Assembly: GCF_016908975.1 (NCBI RefSeq)
Contig: NZ_JAFBEX010000001.1
Location: forward strand, 62,001 to 126,000
Length of the DNA: 64,000 nucleotides
Direction: 5' to 3'
Source of the DNA: Neobacillus cucumis
Lineage (GTDB): Bacteria > Bacillota > Bacilli > Bacillales > Cytobacillaceae
In this document: positions 44,841-54,100 of the stretch, piece by piece
Position numbering within the stretch: the stretch's first letter is position 1
How the letters are laid out: each line of letters begins with the position of its first letter
Notes under the pieces: generated by a model
What the model was told of the DNA's origin: nothing
The model's database searches: none
Seen by the model: the letters and a program-made list of their open reading frames with translations, nothing else
Translations under genes and position numbers: made by a program

Positions 44841-45563
44841 TTAGTTGCTATATTTTAAATCCACCACTAACACATCCCCCATATCATAACGATGGCGTGT
44901 TCGAGAGTATTCAAATGGAACACCACTTTCTAGGTACACAACTTGATTTACCTCAAGAATGGGTTCACATTCATTACATTTTAAATATTTTTTGTCAAAC
45001 TCATCGGGCCGGTCTGCCCGGATACGTCTATTTGCTCCGGCAATTTTCAATCCAAGATCATTTTTAATATATTGGTAAATGGACTGGTGTAAAATTTCTT
45101 CTGTTAGATTTGGAATCACATGAACAGGCATTTTCGTGTGCTCGATTGTATAAGGTTCATCATTTAATAACCTAAATCGAATAATATCATAAATCGGCTG
45201 ATTTCTAGTAGTAATCAACTTTTCACATTCATCCTCGTCTGGAAAACGAACATTGAAGGAGACAATGACACTTGTGATTTTACTTTCATCCCCAATCTGA
45301 TTGGTTAATCCTGAATATTCATCTGCCCGGGTATCCAACATGGACATCTGCAGTGCATTTTTCCTGACAAAGGTTCCAGAACCCTGTTTGCTATAAACGA
45401 GTCCTTCGACAGCTAATAAATCCAATGCTTTCTTTATGGTAACCCGGCTTGTTTGAAACTCTTGGGCCAATTTTTCTTGTTCGGGAATGGGTTTGGATGA
45501 GTCATATACTGTATTGATAATCCGATTTCGGATTTCCTCTGCTATCCGTTTATACTTGGCCAT
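44841..45563 (-). CDS. GntR/HutC-family (UTRA) transcriptional regulator of beta-glucoside genes
   Basis: A 240-residue regulator. An N-terminal GntR winged helix (IPEQEKLAQEFQTSRVTIKKAL) is followed by a UTRA effector domain whose RFRLLNDEPYTIEHTKMP and C-terminal EYSRTRHRYDM are typical. It lies downstream of the EIIC and GH1 genes, so it likely represses them and is relieved by a phosphorylated beta-glucoside. ATG 45563 follows GAGGTG; GTG 45569 is also possible. A terminator separates it from EIIC. Confidence 0.88.
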   Translation of the reverse strand: MAKYKRIAEEIRNRIINTVYDSSKPIPEQEKLAQEFQTSRVTIKKALDLLAVEGLVYSKQGSGTFVRKNALQMSMLDTRADEYSGLTNQIGDESKITSVIVSFNVRFPDEDECEKLITTRNQPIYDIIRFRLLNDEPYTIEHTKMPVHVIPNLTEEILHQSIYQYIKNDLGLKIAGANRRIRADRPDEFDKKYLKCNECEPILEVNQVVYLESGVPFEYSRTRHRYDMGDVLVVDLKYSN

Positions 45564-45624
45564 TTCCACACCTCAAAATCTATTATGTACCATCTGGAAA
45601 CAAACATTACTCTCTAATTATCTT

Positions 45625-45673
45625 AAAAAAGGGAAAATCACCTTGAAGCATATGTTCAAGGTCGATTTTCCCA
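45625..45673 (-). terminator. Terminator between the EIIC gene and the GntR gene
   Basis: GGGAAAATC and ACCTTGAA arms pair with TTCAAGGT and GATTTTCCC, an exceptionally long stem, followed by TTTTTTA on the minus strand. Confidence 0.9.
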
Positions 45674-45713
45674 CTACTAAAATAATAACATGGACAAACC
45701 ATTTTGAATAGCT

Positions 45714-47036
45714 CTACGCAGCTTTATTAATCTCACTTACACGTTCACTTATCTTCATAAATGGCAGGTAGAGGAAAGCTCCTCCAATAATAATCACAGC
45801 TTGTACGATAACAGCTTTCCAGTCTCCAGCAGTTGCCAAATAGGCACTAAGTAATGGCGGCGTCGTCCATGGGATATAAACTACACATTTACTCATGAAT
45901 CCAATCGCTGTCATCGCATAAGCGAAGATGATGCCTAAAGCCGGCAATAAGACAAACGGAATCATCATTGGGATATTAAAGACGATTGGATATCCAAATA
46001 TAACGGGTTCATTAATGTTAAAGAGTCCAGGGCCAGTTGCCAACTTGGCAACTTCCTTTGGCGCTTTACTTCTTCCAAAAAGAAAAGTGGCAATAATTAG
46101 AGAAATCGTGCTGCCTGTACCACCAATCATTCCAAATGTAGGAACAAAGGCACTATTAATAATATGCGGAATGGCTTGGTGATGGGCATAGGCCAACATA
46201 TTGTCATTCATATTTGCCAGCAGCAGCGGGTCCAATAATGCACCATTGACAACTGTCTGGTGGATTCCCACCGAGAACAGGAAGTTACCAATGCTGTAAA
46301 TGATAACAGTACCGAATAAACTGGTTCCAATTTTGCGTAATGGTTCTTGAATCATCGTTGAAATTAATGCGATTAAATTGGTATTAAACCCTACTGTTAA
46401 AATTAACGAGATGACCCCAAATAGGGATAAAACTAAGATAGCAGGAATCATAACACCAAAGGACTTTCCGACTGCAGGTGGGATATTTTCCCCTAAATTA
46501 ATTTCTAGCTTCTTAATATTGGATATTCTGATAAATAATTCGGTTGCCACAAGTCCAATAATAATTCCGGCAAACATCCCTTTCGTACCCATATTGGTAA
46601 ATGTCAAAATACCAGAAACATCTACCGCTTTTTTGGCTCCATCCGGAATAATCGAAACGGTGTTCGGCATCATAATGACAAGAGTTGCCAATGCAATAGA
46701 TGCAGATGCAATCGGATTTTTAAACTGCTTATTTCTGGATAGAGCGTAAGCAATCATCGGTGCAATCAATAATCCAGCTATATTTAACGTTCCATTTGTA
46801 ACAGCCGTTCCCCAATATTGGGATTTTGCCAATACGTCTCCTTTAAAAAACCATGGAAACACAACATTATTAATCAATACCGCTAAGCCAGCTAAAATGA
46901 ATAAGGGCATAATGACGGCAAAAGCATCTCTTAAGGAACTAAGATGAACTTGGCTGCCTAATCTAGCAGCAAACATGGTGAATCTATCCATAAAAGACAT
47001 TTTTTCAGAGGAATCCAATTGAGCGTTTTTACTCAT
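45714..47036 (-). CDS. PTS lactose/cellobiose-family EIIC component
   Basis: A 440-residue membrane permease of the Lac/cellobiose PTS family with about 10 helices. The family motifs FILAGLAVLINN, GTGSTISLIIATFLFGRSK and GLFNINEPVIFGYPIVFNP-like (FNINEPVIFGYPIVFNI) are visible. NEPVIFG contributes to sugar binding. It phosphorylates and imports a beta-glucoside with EIIA and EIIB, which are not encoded in this window and must come from elsewhere. It is 14 bp downstream of the GH1 gene in one operon. Confidence 0.92.
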   Translation of the reverse strand: MSKNAQLDSSEKMSFMDRFTMFAARLGSQVHLSSLRDAFAVIMPLFILAGLAVLINNVVFPWFFKGDVLAKSQYWGTAVTNGTLNIAGLLIAPMIAYALSRNKQFKNPIASASIALATLVIMMPNTVSIIPDGAKKAVDVSGILTFTNMGTKGMFAGIIIGLVATELFIRISNIKKLEINLGENIPPAVGKSFGVMIPAILVLSLFGVISLILTVGFNTNLIALISTMIQEPLRKIGTSLFGTVIIYSIGNFLFSVGIHQTVVNGALLDPLLLANMNDNMLAYAHHQAIPHIINSAFVPTFGMIGGTGSTISLIIATFLFGRSKAPKEVAKLATGPGLFNINEPVIFGYPIVFNIPMMIPFVLLPALGIIFAYAMTAIGFMSKCVVYIPWTTPPLLSAYLATAGDWKAVIVQAVIIIGGAFLYLPFMKISERVSEINKAA

Positions 47037-47049
47037 CTCTTATTCTCCT

Positions 47050-48456
47050 TCAATTCGTTTTAATAGATTCAAGTACCGCTAAGTCTTCACCATTACTTTT
47101 AATTACTTTTTGCATCCACTTAAAGCTTTTCTTTGGTACACGCTTTAAATCTTTTAAATCATGATTCTCACGGTTGACATACACTACGCCATAGCGTTTG
47201 CGCATATCCCCCTGCGAACTTAAAATATCAATCAATCCCCAGCCTAAATAACCAATCACATCTACACCGTCAATAAAGATGGCATCCTTCATGGCCTGGA
47301 TATGATCGCGATGGTATTCAATGCGGTAATCATCCTGGATTTCATGCTCACCGTCCCAAGACTCAATCACTCCGATCCCATTTTCGATTGGAAAAATAGG
47401 CAATTTATAACGATTGTACATTTTATTTAATATATCTCTGAATCCAAGTGGATCAATCTGCCAGTTCCATTCTGTTGCTTTTAAATATGGGTTGTTTTGA
47501 TCGCCTTTTTCCATATAATAATTTACCGGAGTACCCTCTGGAACTAGGTCACTATTAACAGTTTTACTGGCATAATAGCTGAAAGTCAAGAAGTCGCTTC
47601 GAAGTTTCGCTAATTCTTCTAAGTCACCTTCTTGAATTCCCATATTAATGGTTTCATGTTTAACATACGCCATAACTTCACCGGAGTATTTCCCGTATGT
47701 AAAGGCTTCCAATAGATTGTGATTGAAAAATTCGTCAATCTTTCTTGCATATAAAATGTCCTTTGGTTTGCAGGTTGCTGGATATACTTCCAAGTATGCC
47801 AGCATGCCGCCAATTAAAACGTCTTTATAGTTTTCATGGATATAATTAGCAATATAAGCGTGAGCCATCATGGTATGATGCTGAATTTGATAATTTTCAT
47901 CCAATGTCTTTTCACCGTTCATATAGCCGCTGATTCTAAAGGCCCCAGACCCCATATGAAAAATATTTTGTTCATTAAATGTGATCCAATATTTAACCTT
48001 ATGGGCAAAGCGGTTGACCATTTCTTTTCCATAACGAACAAAAGCATCGACTACTTCCCTGCTAACAAAGCCATTATATTTTTCAGCCAAATGAAGCGGC
48101 ATATCAAAATGATATAAACAAATCATCGGCTCAATTCCGCGTTCAATTAAAGCATCAATAAATTTGTCATAAAAGGCGATACCTTCTTCATTGAAATCTC
48201 CATCGCCTAAAGGATTCACACGACTCCAGGAAATTTGAAAACGATAACAATTCATGCCGAGCTGCTGCATGTAATCAAAATCTTCTTCATAACGATGATA
48301 ACTATCTGTAGCTACTTTCCAATCTGCTGAACATTCCGTTGCTTCTCGAATATCATAGACGGACATTCCTTTGCCGCCTTCATTCCAGGCACCTTCTGTT
48401 TGCATACTTGAAACTGAGTTCCCCCATAAAAAGCCATCTCTTAATCTTCTAGTCAT
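47050..48456 (-). CDS. 6-phospho-beta-glucosidase (GH1)
   Basis: A 468-residue GH1 enzyme hydrolysing 6-phospho-beta-glucosides brought in by the PTS. Acid/base Glu162 is in WITFNEQN and nucleophile Glu358 is in PIFPIENG (the usual motif is ITENG). The N-terminal FLWGNSVSSMQTEGAW is the GH1 signature variant seen in phospho-glucosidases. ATG 48456 follows GGGAGGG; the frame opens 5 codons earlier. It is first gene of the operon with EIIC. Confidence 0.92.
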   Translation of the reverse strand: MTRRLRDGFLWGNSVSSMQTEGAWNEGGKGMSVYDIREATECSADWKVATDSYHRYEEDFDYMQQLGMNCYRFQISWSRVNPLGDGDFNEEGIAFYDKFIDALIERGIEPMICLYHFDMPLHLAEKYNGFVSREVVDAFVRYGKEMVNRFAHKVKYWITFNEQNIFHMGSGAFRISGYMNGEKTLDENYQIQHHTMMAHAYIANYIHENYKDVLIGGMLAYLEVYPATCKPKDILYARKIDEFFNHNLLEAFTYGKYSGEVMAYVKHETINMGIQEGDLEELAKLRSDFLTFSYYASKTVNSDLVPEGTPVNYYMEKGDQNNPYLKATEWNWQIDPLGFRDILNKMYNRYKLPIFPIENGIGVIESWDGEHEIQDDYRIEYHRDHIQAMKDAIFIDGVDVIGYLGWGLIDILSSQGDMRKRYGVVYVNRENHDLKDLKRVPKKSFKWMQKVIKSNGEDLAVLESIKTN

Positions 48457-48507
48457 TACGTTCCCTCCCATTTAAAATATCGTGTACAATCACATTGTAA
48501 ATCCTTT

Positions 48508-48543
48508 ATTATAAATTTGTAAATACATTTTTTAAATATGTAT
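48508..48543 (-). promoter_or_regulatory. Beta-glucoside operon promoter and operator candidate
   Basis: TATAAT (48508-48513, minus strand) precedes the GH1 gene by about 50 bp. A perfect inverted repeat ATACAT-N9-ATGTAT (48523-48543) overlaps the -35 region and is a fitting site for the GntR repressor. Confidence 0.5.
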
Positions 48544-48598
48544 ATATTTTTTGTTTTGAATTATCTAATTATCCTAGAATTTGTTTTTATTATATTTA

Positions 48599-48754
48599 AT
48601 TGATTTAACTGCATTGGTCGATCGTGTCAAGGAAAATAAGCGACATATTGTAAGCCCCAGACTCCTAGGCATGTCTTCTGGTTATAAAGAAAAAGATGAT
48701 TTCGGCATTAGTCTTGGCGACTTGCTTAAACAAGCGTTACAAAATAACGAGTAA
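48599..48754 (+). pseudogene. Orphan C-terminal coding fragment
   Basis: An open frame of 51 codons reads IDLTALVDRVKENKRHIVSP, then LLGMSSGYKEKDDFGISLGD and LLKQALQNNE before TAA. Composition looks like real protein, but there is no start codon with a ribosome binding site, and a stop lies 8 codons upstream. It is probably the 3' end of a deleted gene; the parent family is not recognised. Confidence 0.4.
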
Positions 48755-48852
48755 TGTAAAAGGCAGGAATATATTCCTTTTTTTCTTGAAAACACTTACA
48801 TGGGAACGTATGATAAAGTAGCACGAAAATAGAGAATTGAGGATTTTACATC

Positions 48853-50124
48853 ATGAGAATACGGGATTGGGATACAAATTTAAGAGTTCGATTAGGTGCG
48901 GAATTAATGATGAATACTACCTATTGGATGTTTTTTCCGTTCTTATCGATTTATTTTGCTGAAGAGTTTGGTAAAAATAAAGCAGGTTTATTATTAGTAC
49001 TTTCGCAGATTTTTTCTGTAATAGCTAATTTAATGGGTGGATACTGTGCCGACCGATTTGGCAGAAAACGGATGATGGTTCTAGCGTCGGTTGGACAAGG
49101 TTTTTCGTTCGTATGCTTCGCCTTAGCAAGTTCCCCATGGCTTCAATCTCCATTATTAGGATTTCTTGCATTTACGATAGCAGGTGTTTTTGGCGCCTTC
49201 TACTGGCCTGCAAGTCAGGCAATGGTCGCAGACGTGGTCGATGAAAAAGATCGTGGTGATGTGTTTGCTATTTTTTATACTTCTATCAATATAGCCGTAG
49301 TAGTCGGACCCATATTGGGATCTATTTTTTATGTATCCTATCGTTTTCAACTGTTACTCTTTGCAGGATTAATCTGTCATTTAGTTGGCTTAATTCTATC
49401 AAAATGGACACGAGAAACGGTCCCTCAGCAACGAAGAACAACATTATCCACCGAGGGCAAATGGTATTATTTTTTAAGAAACCAATTGAAAGATTATAGC
49501 TTAATTGCTAAAGACAAGACATTCCTTTTATTCATTGTGGCTGGTGTCTTAGCTGGACAGACTTTTATGCAGTTGGACTTATTAATTCCTGTTTATATTA
49601 AAGATTTTGTAAACAAACAAAGTCTTTTTAAGTTTGGAGATTGGTCTGTTGTAGTCAATGGCGAGCAGGCTTTTGGAATTGTTTTAGCTGAGAACGGTTT
49701 TCTCGTTGCCTTATTGACCGTTTTTGTAACGAAGTGGATGGGTCGATATTATGAAAGAAACGTTTTTATCCTTTCCTCTATAGTTTATGCAATCTCTATC
49801 GTTGTTTTTAGCCAGACACATTGGGTTTGGGGATTGATTTTAGCTATGGCCTTTTTTACGTTTGCAGAATTAATGGGAGCCGGGCTGCAGCAAAGCTTTG
49901 TTTCCAAACTTGCGCCGGAGCACATGAGAGGTCAATACTTTGCGGCAGCAAGCTTACGCTTTACCATCAGCCGTACGATTGCCCCTCTTGCAATTCCAAT
50001 GACTGTCTGGGTTGGCTATAGCTGGACCTTTATCATTCTCTGCCTTCTTGCGCTTGCAAGTGCGGGATTATATTGGGTTATGTTTTATGTGTTCGAAAAA
50101 CAAAGAAGCAGGCTTATTGCTTAA
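48853..50124 (+). CDS. MFS transporter (DHA1-like, YjiL/MdtH type)
   Basis: A 423-residue 12-helix major facilitator. Motif A between helices 2 and 3 is GGYCADRFGRKRMM. The pattern of one acidic N-terminal segment and VVDEKDRGDVFAIFYTSINI resembles drug:H+ antiporters of the DHA1 group. Substrate unknown. The long extracytoplasmic loop near residues 245-275 (VNKQSLFKFGDWSVVVNGE) is notable for a member of this group. ATG 48853 follows GAGGATTTT. Confidence 0.87.
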   Translation: MRIRDWDTNLRVRLGAELMMNTTYWMFFPFLSIYFAEEFGKNKAGLLLVLSQIFSVIANLMGGYCADRFGRKRMMVLASVGQGFSFVCFALASSPWLQSPLLGFLAFTIAGVFGAFYWPASQAMVADVVDEKDRGDVFAIFYTSINIAVVVGPILGSIFYVSYRFQLLLFAGLICHLVGLILSKWTRETVPQQRRTTLSTEGKWYYFLRNQLKDYSLIAKDKTFLLFIVAGVLAGQTFMQLDLLIPVYIKDFVNKQSLFKFGDWSVVVNGEQAFGIVLAENGFLVALLTVFVTKWMGRYYERNVFILSSIVYAISIVVFSQTHWVWGLILAMAFFTFAELMGAGLQQSFVSKLAPEHMRGQYFAAASLRFTISRTIAPLAIPMTVWVGYSWTFIILCLLALASAGLYWVMFYVFEKQRSRLIA

Positions 50125-50206
50125 ATCATTTGCTCGATTGACTTCGGTTTATTTTTCCAATTAAACACGCTACAATATAGGAAGATTCTGATAAAAGGAG
50201 ATATAA

Positions 50207-51442
50207 ATGATGAGCGAATTCCTAAAAAAACTAGAAAAATATGCAGAGCTTGCCGTTAAAGTCGGAGTTAATATTCAAAAAGGTCAAACGTTGGTCATCA
50301 ATACCACACTAGATGCAGCTGAATTTGTGCGTCTGGTTGTCAAAAAAGCTTACGAAACAGGTGCCTTTAATGTCATTGTCAATTGGACCGATGATATTGT
50401 CAGTAGAACAAAATATGATTTAGCACCAGATGAATCCTTTTTAGAGTATCCGGTTTGGCGTGCAAAGGAGATGGATGATTTAGCGGCAAGTGGTGCAGCG
50501 TTTATGTCCATCATTTCTTCAAGTCCTGATTTGTTAAAAGGGGTGAATCCGGAACGGATTGCTAATTTTCAAAAAGCAGCTGGAAAGGCGCTTGCTAATT
50601 ATCGTAAAGCGGCACAATCTGACAAGGTGAGCTGGACCGTCATTGCTGCTGCATCGAAGGATTGGGCAGCAAAGGTTTTCCCGGATGAACCTAGTGACAA
50701 TCAGGTAAATAAGCTCTGGGAAGCTATTTTCAAAGCGGTTCGGGTAGACGTTGAAAATCCGGTAGAAGCATGGAAAAAACATGATGAGACACTACATGAA
50801 AAAGTCCATTACTTAAATGAAAAAAGATATAAAAAGTTACATTATATAGCTCCAGGAACTGATTTAACGATTGAACTGCCGGAGAAGCATCTATGGGTAG
50901 GGGCAGGCAGTGTAAATGTAAAAGGGTTTGAGTTTATGGCCAATATGCCAACTGAAGAGGTTTTCACCGTACCATTGAAGACAGGTGTCAATGGTACTGT
51001 TGCCAGTACGAAGCCTTTAAGCTATGGCGGCAATATCATTGACCGTTTCTCTGTAACCTTTGAAAATGGAAAAATTGTTAATGTGAAAGCGGAAGAAGGC
51101 GAAGAGATCTTGAAGCGCCTTGTTGAAACAGACGAAGGTTCGCATTATCTTGGCGAAGTAGCGCTTGTACCTTTCAACTCTCCAATTTCTGAGTCAAATG
51201 TGCTGTTCTTTAATACCTTATTTGACGAAAATGCCTCAAACCATTTGGCGATCGGCAGTGCCTACGCATTCTGTCTTGAAGGCGGAAAGCAGATGTCTTC
51301 AGAGGAGTTAGCACAAAATGGACTTAACGAAAGTATTACCCATGTGGATTTCATGATTGGTTCTGACAAAATGGACATTGATGGCATTACAGCTGATGGA
51401 AAGACAGAAGCAATCTTTCGAGCGGGTAATTGGGCGTTCTAA
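50207..51442 (+). CDS. ampS: M29-family aminopeptidase (AmpS/PepS)
   Basis: A 411-residue metallo-aminopeptidase of family M29 (thermophilic aminopeptidase type). It has FLKKLEKYAELAVKVGVNIQ at the N-terminus and the metal-ligand segments NMPTEEVFTVP, LGEVALVPFNSPIS, NHLAIGSAY and ESITHVDFMIGSDKMDIDG. It trims N-terminal residues from peptides in the cytoplasm. Normal length. Start at ATG 50207 after AAAGGAGAT (a second ATG follows immediately). A stem-loop repeat array begins 30 bp beyond its stop. Confidence 0.92.
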   Translation: MMSEFLKKLEKYAELAVKVGVNIQKGQTLVINTTLDAAEFVRLVVKKAYETGAFNVIVNWTDDIVSRTKYDLAPDESFLEYPVWRAKEMDDLAASGAAFMSIISSSPDLLKGVNPERIANFQKAAGKALANYRKAAQSDKVSWTVIAAASKDWAAKVFPDEPSDNQVNKLWEAIFKAVRVDVENPVEAWKKHDETLHEKVHYLNEKRYKKLHYIAPGTDLTIELPEKHLWVGAGSVNVKGFEFMANMPTEEVFTVPLKTGVNGTVASTKPLSYGGNIIDRFSVTFENGKIVNVKAEEGEEILKRLVETDEGSHYLGEVALVPFNSPISESNVLFFNTLFDENASNHLAIGSAYAFCLEGGKQMSSEELAQNGLNESITHVDFMIGSDKMDIDGITADGKTEAIFRAGNWAF

Positions 51443-51471
51443 AAACTCGAGCTCAACACACCTGCACTTAA

Positions 51472-51676
51472 CCCCCGAACCACTCTGTTTTTTGGGCCTT
51501 CGGGGTTATGAACACCTCTTATCCCCCGAACCACTCTGTTTTTTGGCGCTTCGGGGGTTATGAACGTCTCTTATCCACCGAACGACTCTAGTTTTTGAAC
51601 CTTCGGGGGTTATGAACGTCTCTTATCTACCGAATGACTTTAGTTTTTGAACCTTCGGGGGTTATGAACGTCTCTT
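51472..51676. repeat. Four tandem 52-bp stem-loop repeats downstream of ampS
   Basis: Units start at 51472, 51523, 51575 and 51627. Each has a 5' arm CCCCCGAA, a T-rich loop, a 3' arm TTCGGGGG and a constant GTTATGAACGTCTCTTAT spacer. In units 3 and 4 the 5' arm has decayed (CCACCGAA, CTACCGAA) while the 3' arm is intact. They could be multiplied terminators of ampS, although T-runs lie in the loops rather than after the stems. Confidence 0.85.
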
Positions 51677-51747
51677 CGATCAAATTTATTGACCGCCAAT
51701 ATGCACAATAAAGTAGGGAAACCACTCTCATGGCTTCCCCCTTATCA

Positions 51748-51779
51748 AACCGTACGTGCCCTACTAAGGCATACGGCTT
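51748..51779 (-). ncRNA. Group II intron domain V
   Basis: The minus-strand hairpin pairs AGCCGTATGCC with GGCACGTACGGTT. It carries the AGC catalytic triad at its base and has the expected 30-34 nt size. It lies 30-60 nt beyond the stop of the intron-encoded protein. Confidence 0.85.
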
Positions 51780-51806
51780 ACCCGTATGTTACAATGTTAA
51801 TCAAGA

Positions 51807-53243
51807 TTATGCGTTCCAGGCATTTTGCATCTTTCGTAATCGGTGAGGAGTAAAGTACTCTTCGCCTTTTTCTTTTGCTCGTTTTACTGCATTTTGTTGC
51901 TTCAGTTTCCCTTTAATTTTCATTTCTCTAACGTAATCCTCAAGGGTATAGCCATAGGCTTTATTCAGATACAGCCAATAGCTGGGTATCAATTTAATTC
52001 CTACAAAGAAACTGTTACTCCATTTATAACGCATCTTTTGTTCTTTCTTCTGGTTAGGATGCTTATGAATAAATGCTACACGCAGTCTTTTTCTTATGTA
52101 TCCATCTATGTTTAGGAAGATATTCCTCATCCATCGAGTTATACAGTGGCTTTTCTGACCTAATTCTTCATTAGCTTTAATGGCTTTAATTATGGTCACA
52201 TAATAGTTAACTTTCCCTCGTATAATTGGGTTTACTCGATTAACCCATTCTTCTTTGCTTAAAGTTAATGTCTTTCTAGTCTTATCTTTAATTTTCATTC
52301 GAAAATCCTTTATAGACTCTTTCTTTGGTGTTACACGAAACTCAGGTTTCTTATCTTTACCTGTTTCCCAATGGTGAAAAGTAAACCCTAGAAAGTCGAA
52401 GTCATCTTTCCGAAAATTAACCACTTTTGTTTTCTCTTTGGAAACCTCTAAGCCCATTTCTTGTAGCTTTCTTTTGGTCAGAGATGCAGCCTTCTCTATT
52501 TCCTCTTTAGATTTGGCAAATAATAAGAAATCATCAGCGTAGCGAACAAATCTTATACCATTTAAGTCCCACTCCCAGTCTAATTCATTCAAATATACAT
52601 TAGCCAGTAGCGGGGAAATTACCCCTCCTTGCGGGGTGCCATAATCAGAGTGTATAAGTTTTCCTTCTTCCATGAAACCAGCTTTTAACCATTGTTCAAT
52701 TAAGCCAAGGACCGTACGGTCCGATACATATTTCTTTAAGACTTTGATAAGATTCTTGTGTGGTATATTGTCAAAGAAACCTTTTATATCACAATCGTAA
52801 ATATGATTATATCCTTGTTCAATGTTCCAAAGAATTATTTGTAGGGCTCTTTGAACCCCTCGATTTGGTCGGTAACCCACTGACCAATTGTGAAAAAGAT
52901 TGTCTTCAAATTTTGGTTGAAGTACGTTTACAACGCTTTGTTGGACTATTCGGTCCTCAATTGTTGGAATTCCCAGCGGTCTCTTTTTCCCGTCTTTCTT
53001 TGGAATGTATACTCTTCTGACTGGTTGGGCTTGATAGGTCTTCGATTTCAACTTTTCTAAAAGCATCATGATGTTCTCATGCAGTTTAGCATCATAACTT
53101 TCTATTGTTTCTCCGTCTATTCCACCAGCTCCATTGTTCGCTTTAACTTGTTCAAAGCTTTGTGTTAGCTTACGGTCGAATAGAAGCTGTCCATAGACAC
53201 TGTGTAACTTAAATTTCCATTCTTGATTCATTGCGTATTCCAT
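51807..53243 (-). CDS. ltrA: Group II intron-encoded reverse transcriptase/maturase
   Basis: A 478-residue protein. The RT domain covers about residues 20-320 with catalytic RYADDFLLFA (Tyr-Ala-Asp-Asp at 235-238), RPLGIPTIEDRIVQ and TPQGGVISPLLANVYL. The maturase X (GIIM) domain is near the C-terminus (LNIDGYIRKRLRVAFI; GYTLEDYV). No HNH endonuclease domain follows, typical for class C introns. It helps splice the RNA and reverse transcribes it into DNA. The ATG at 53243 follows AAGGAAAGGC and lies about 635 nt inside the intron. Confidence 0.95.
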   Translation of the reverse strand: MEYAMNQEWKFKLHSVYGQLLFDRKLTQSFEQVKANNGAGGIDGETIESYDAKLHENIMMLLEKLKSKTYQAQPVRRVYIPKKDGKKRPLGIPTIEDRIVQQSVVNVLQPKFEDNLFHNWSVGYRPNRGVQRALQIILWNIEQGYNHIYDCDIKGFFDNIPHKNLIKVLKKYVSDRTVLGLIEQWLKAGFMEEGKLIHSDYGTPQGGVISPLLANVYLNELDWEWDLNGIRFVRYADDFLLFAKSKEEIEKAASLTKRKLQEMGLEVSKEKTKVVNFRKDDFDFLGFTFHHWETGKDKKPEFRVTPKKESIKDFRMKIKDKTRKTLTLSKEEWVNRVNPIIRGKVNYYVTIIKAIKANEELGQKSHCITRWMRNIFLNIDGYIRKRLRVAFIHKHPNQKKEQKMRYKWSNSFFVGIKLIPSYWLYLNKAYGYTLEDYVREMKIKGKLKQQNAVKRAKEKGEEYFTPHRLRKMQNAWNA

Positions 53244-53878
53244 GCCTTTCCTTAATGTACATTCAAACAGTTTTACCGCAGTAACGTGATTGTTAACATT
53301 ACATCTTGTTCATGGCATAGAGCCATAGGTCGTTCCCCTTCCGTTCACTTGATGTTATGGTCATCAAGCTACTTCCGTACTATGAGAACGTCTGAATTCT
53401 CCTCCGTTCTTCGTCACTTCGGATTTCCCTTATAAACTAGAACCCTGCCTGTTTGGTAAGAAGAGAATCTCACGGGGTCATCGCATCTTCCTTCTAAACA
53501 TACCCTTCACCATCACGTGATAAGCTGCATTTTCTCGCTCTGACTTCTAAAGAAAATACCTTTTTATAGTGGGCTTCCTCATTTTTCGCAAAGTCGCCAA
53601 CTTATCCCGCCGCCGTGATTCACACTTATTGCATTAGGGTCTATTTCTTCGCCTATGGACCTCTCGGTTTTCCACATCTCCTTCAGACAGCACCTCACGG
53701 CAACTGCCCTAGATTAGGCTTCCCGAGCTAGGTCAGTCTTCTCGGGGATGGACTTTCACCATCTGGAATTCTAATTCTTCTCTTTCAACCAGTCGTTTCA
53801 TCGAGATGACGTCTCTGTCCTGAAAAAGAAAAAGAAGGGCAGTGGATTATTCACGCCCTATGCGACTGCCCGTCGCAC

Positions 53879-53902
53879 AAAAGGCTGCCTAAAAAGGCAG
53901 CC
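53879..53902 (-). terminator. Terminator used as the intron insertion site
   Basis: On the minus strand GGCTGCC-TTTTTA-GGCAGCC is followed by TTTT and then immediately by the intron 5' end. No minus-strand gene lies upstream, as mscL points the other way. It may have been a bidirectional terminator of ampS before insertion. The gap 53903-54100 has no gene. Confidence 0.85.
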
Positions 53903-54100
53903 CTTCCCAATCCAACTTTAGTTGAAGTGTTATTAAAACTATTAACCCATATCAATTAGCCAGAAGTAAAAGAAGGACAAAATAACTATTTTTGCATAAA
54001 GTGTAATAACAAGATAGACATACCATTAACAAGTAGTTGCCTTTCTTAATAGGGTTAGTTAAAATGAACAATTAAGAAAAAAGTAAGGGAGACTACTACT

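Larger units (their letters stand above)
51713..53878 (-). mobile_element. Class C (bacterial IIC) group II intron
   Basis: On the minus strand the 5' end is GTGCGAC at 53878, directly after a terminator hairpin. The intron-encoded reverse transcriptase follows in domain IV, then domain V (51748-51779: AGCCGTATG...CACGTACGGTT) and a domain VI stem (GGGGGAAGCCA...TGGTTTCCC). The 3' end is placed at CCCTAC near 51713. Total about 2.17 kb. Insertion just after a Rho-independent terminator, the short GTGCG start and an RT without an endonuclease domain are hallmarks of class C introns. Both ends and ORF look intact, so it may be active. Confidence 0.9.

Noticed and set aside
51472-51676. Tandem repeats considered as a CRISPR array
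   Set aside because: The whole 52-bp unit is repeated with no unique spacers, and there are no cas genes in the window.
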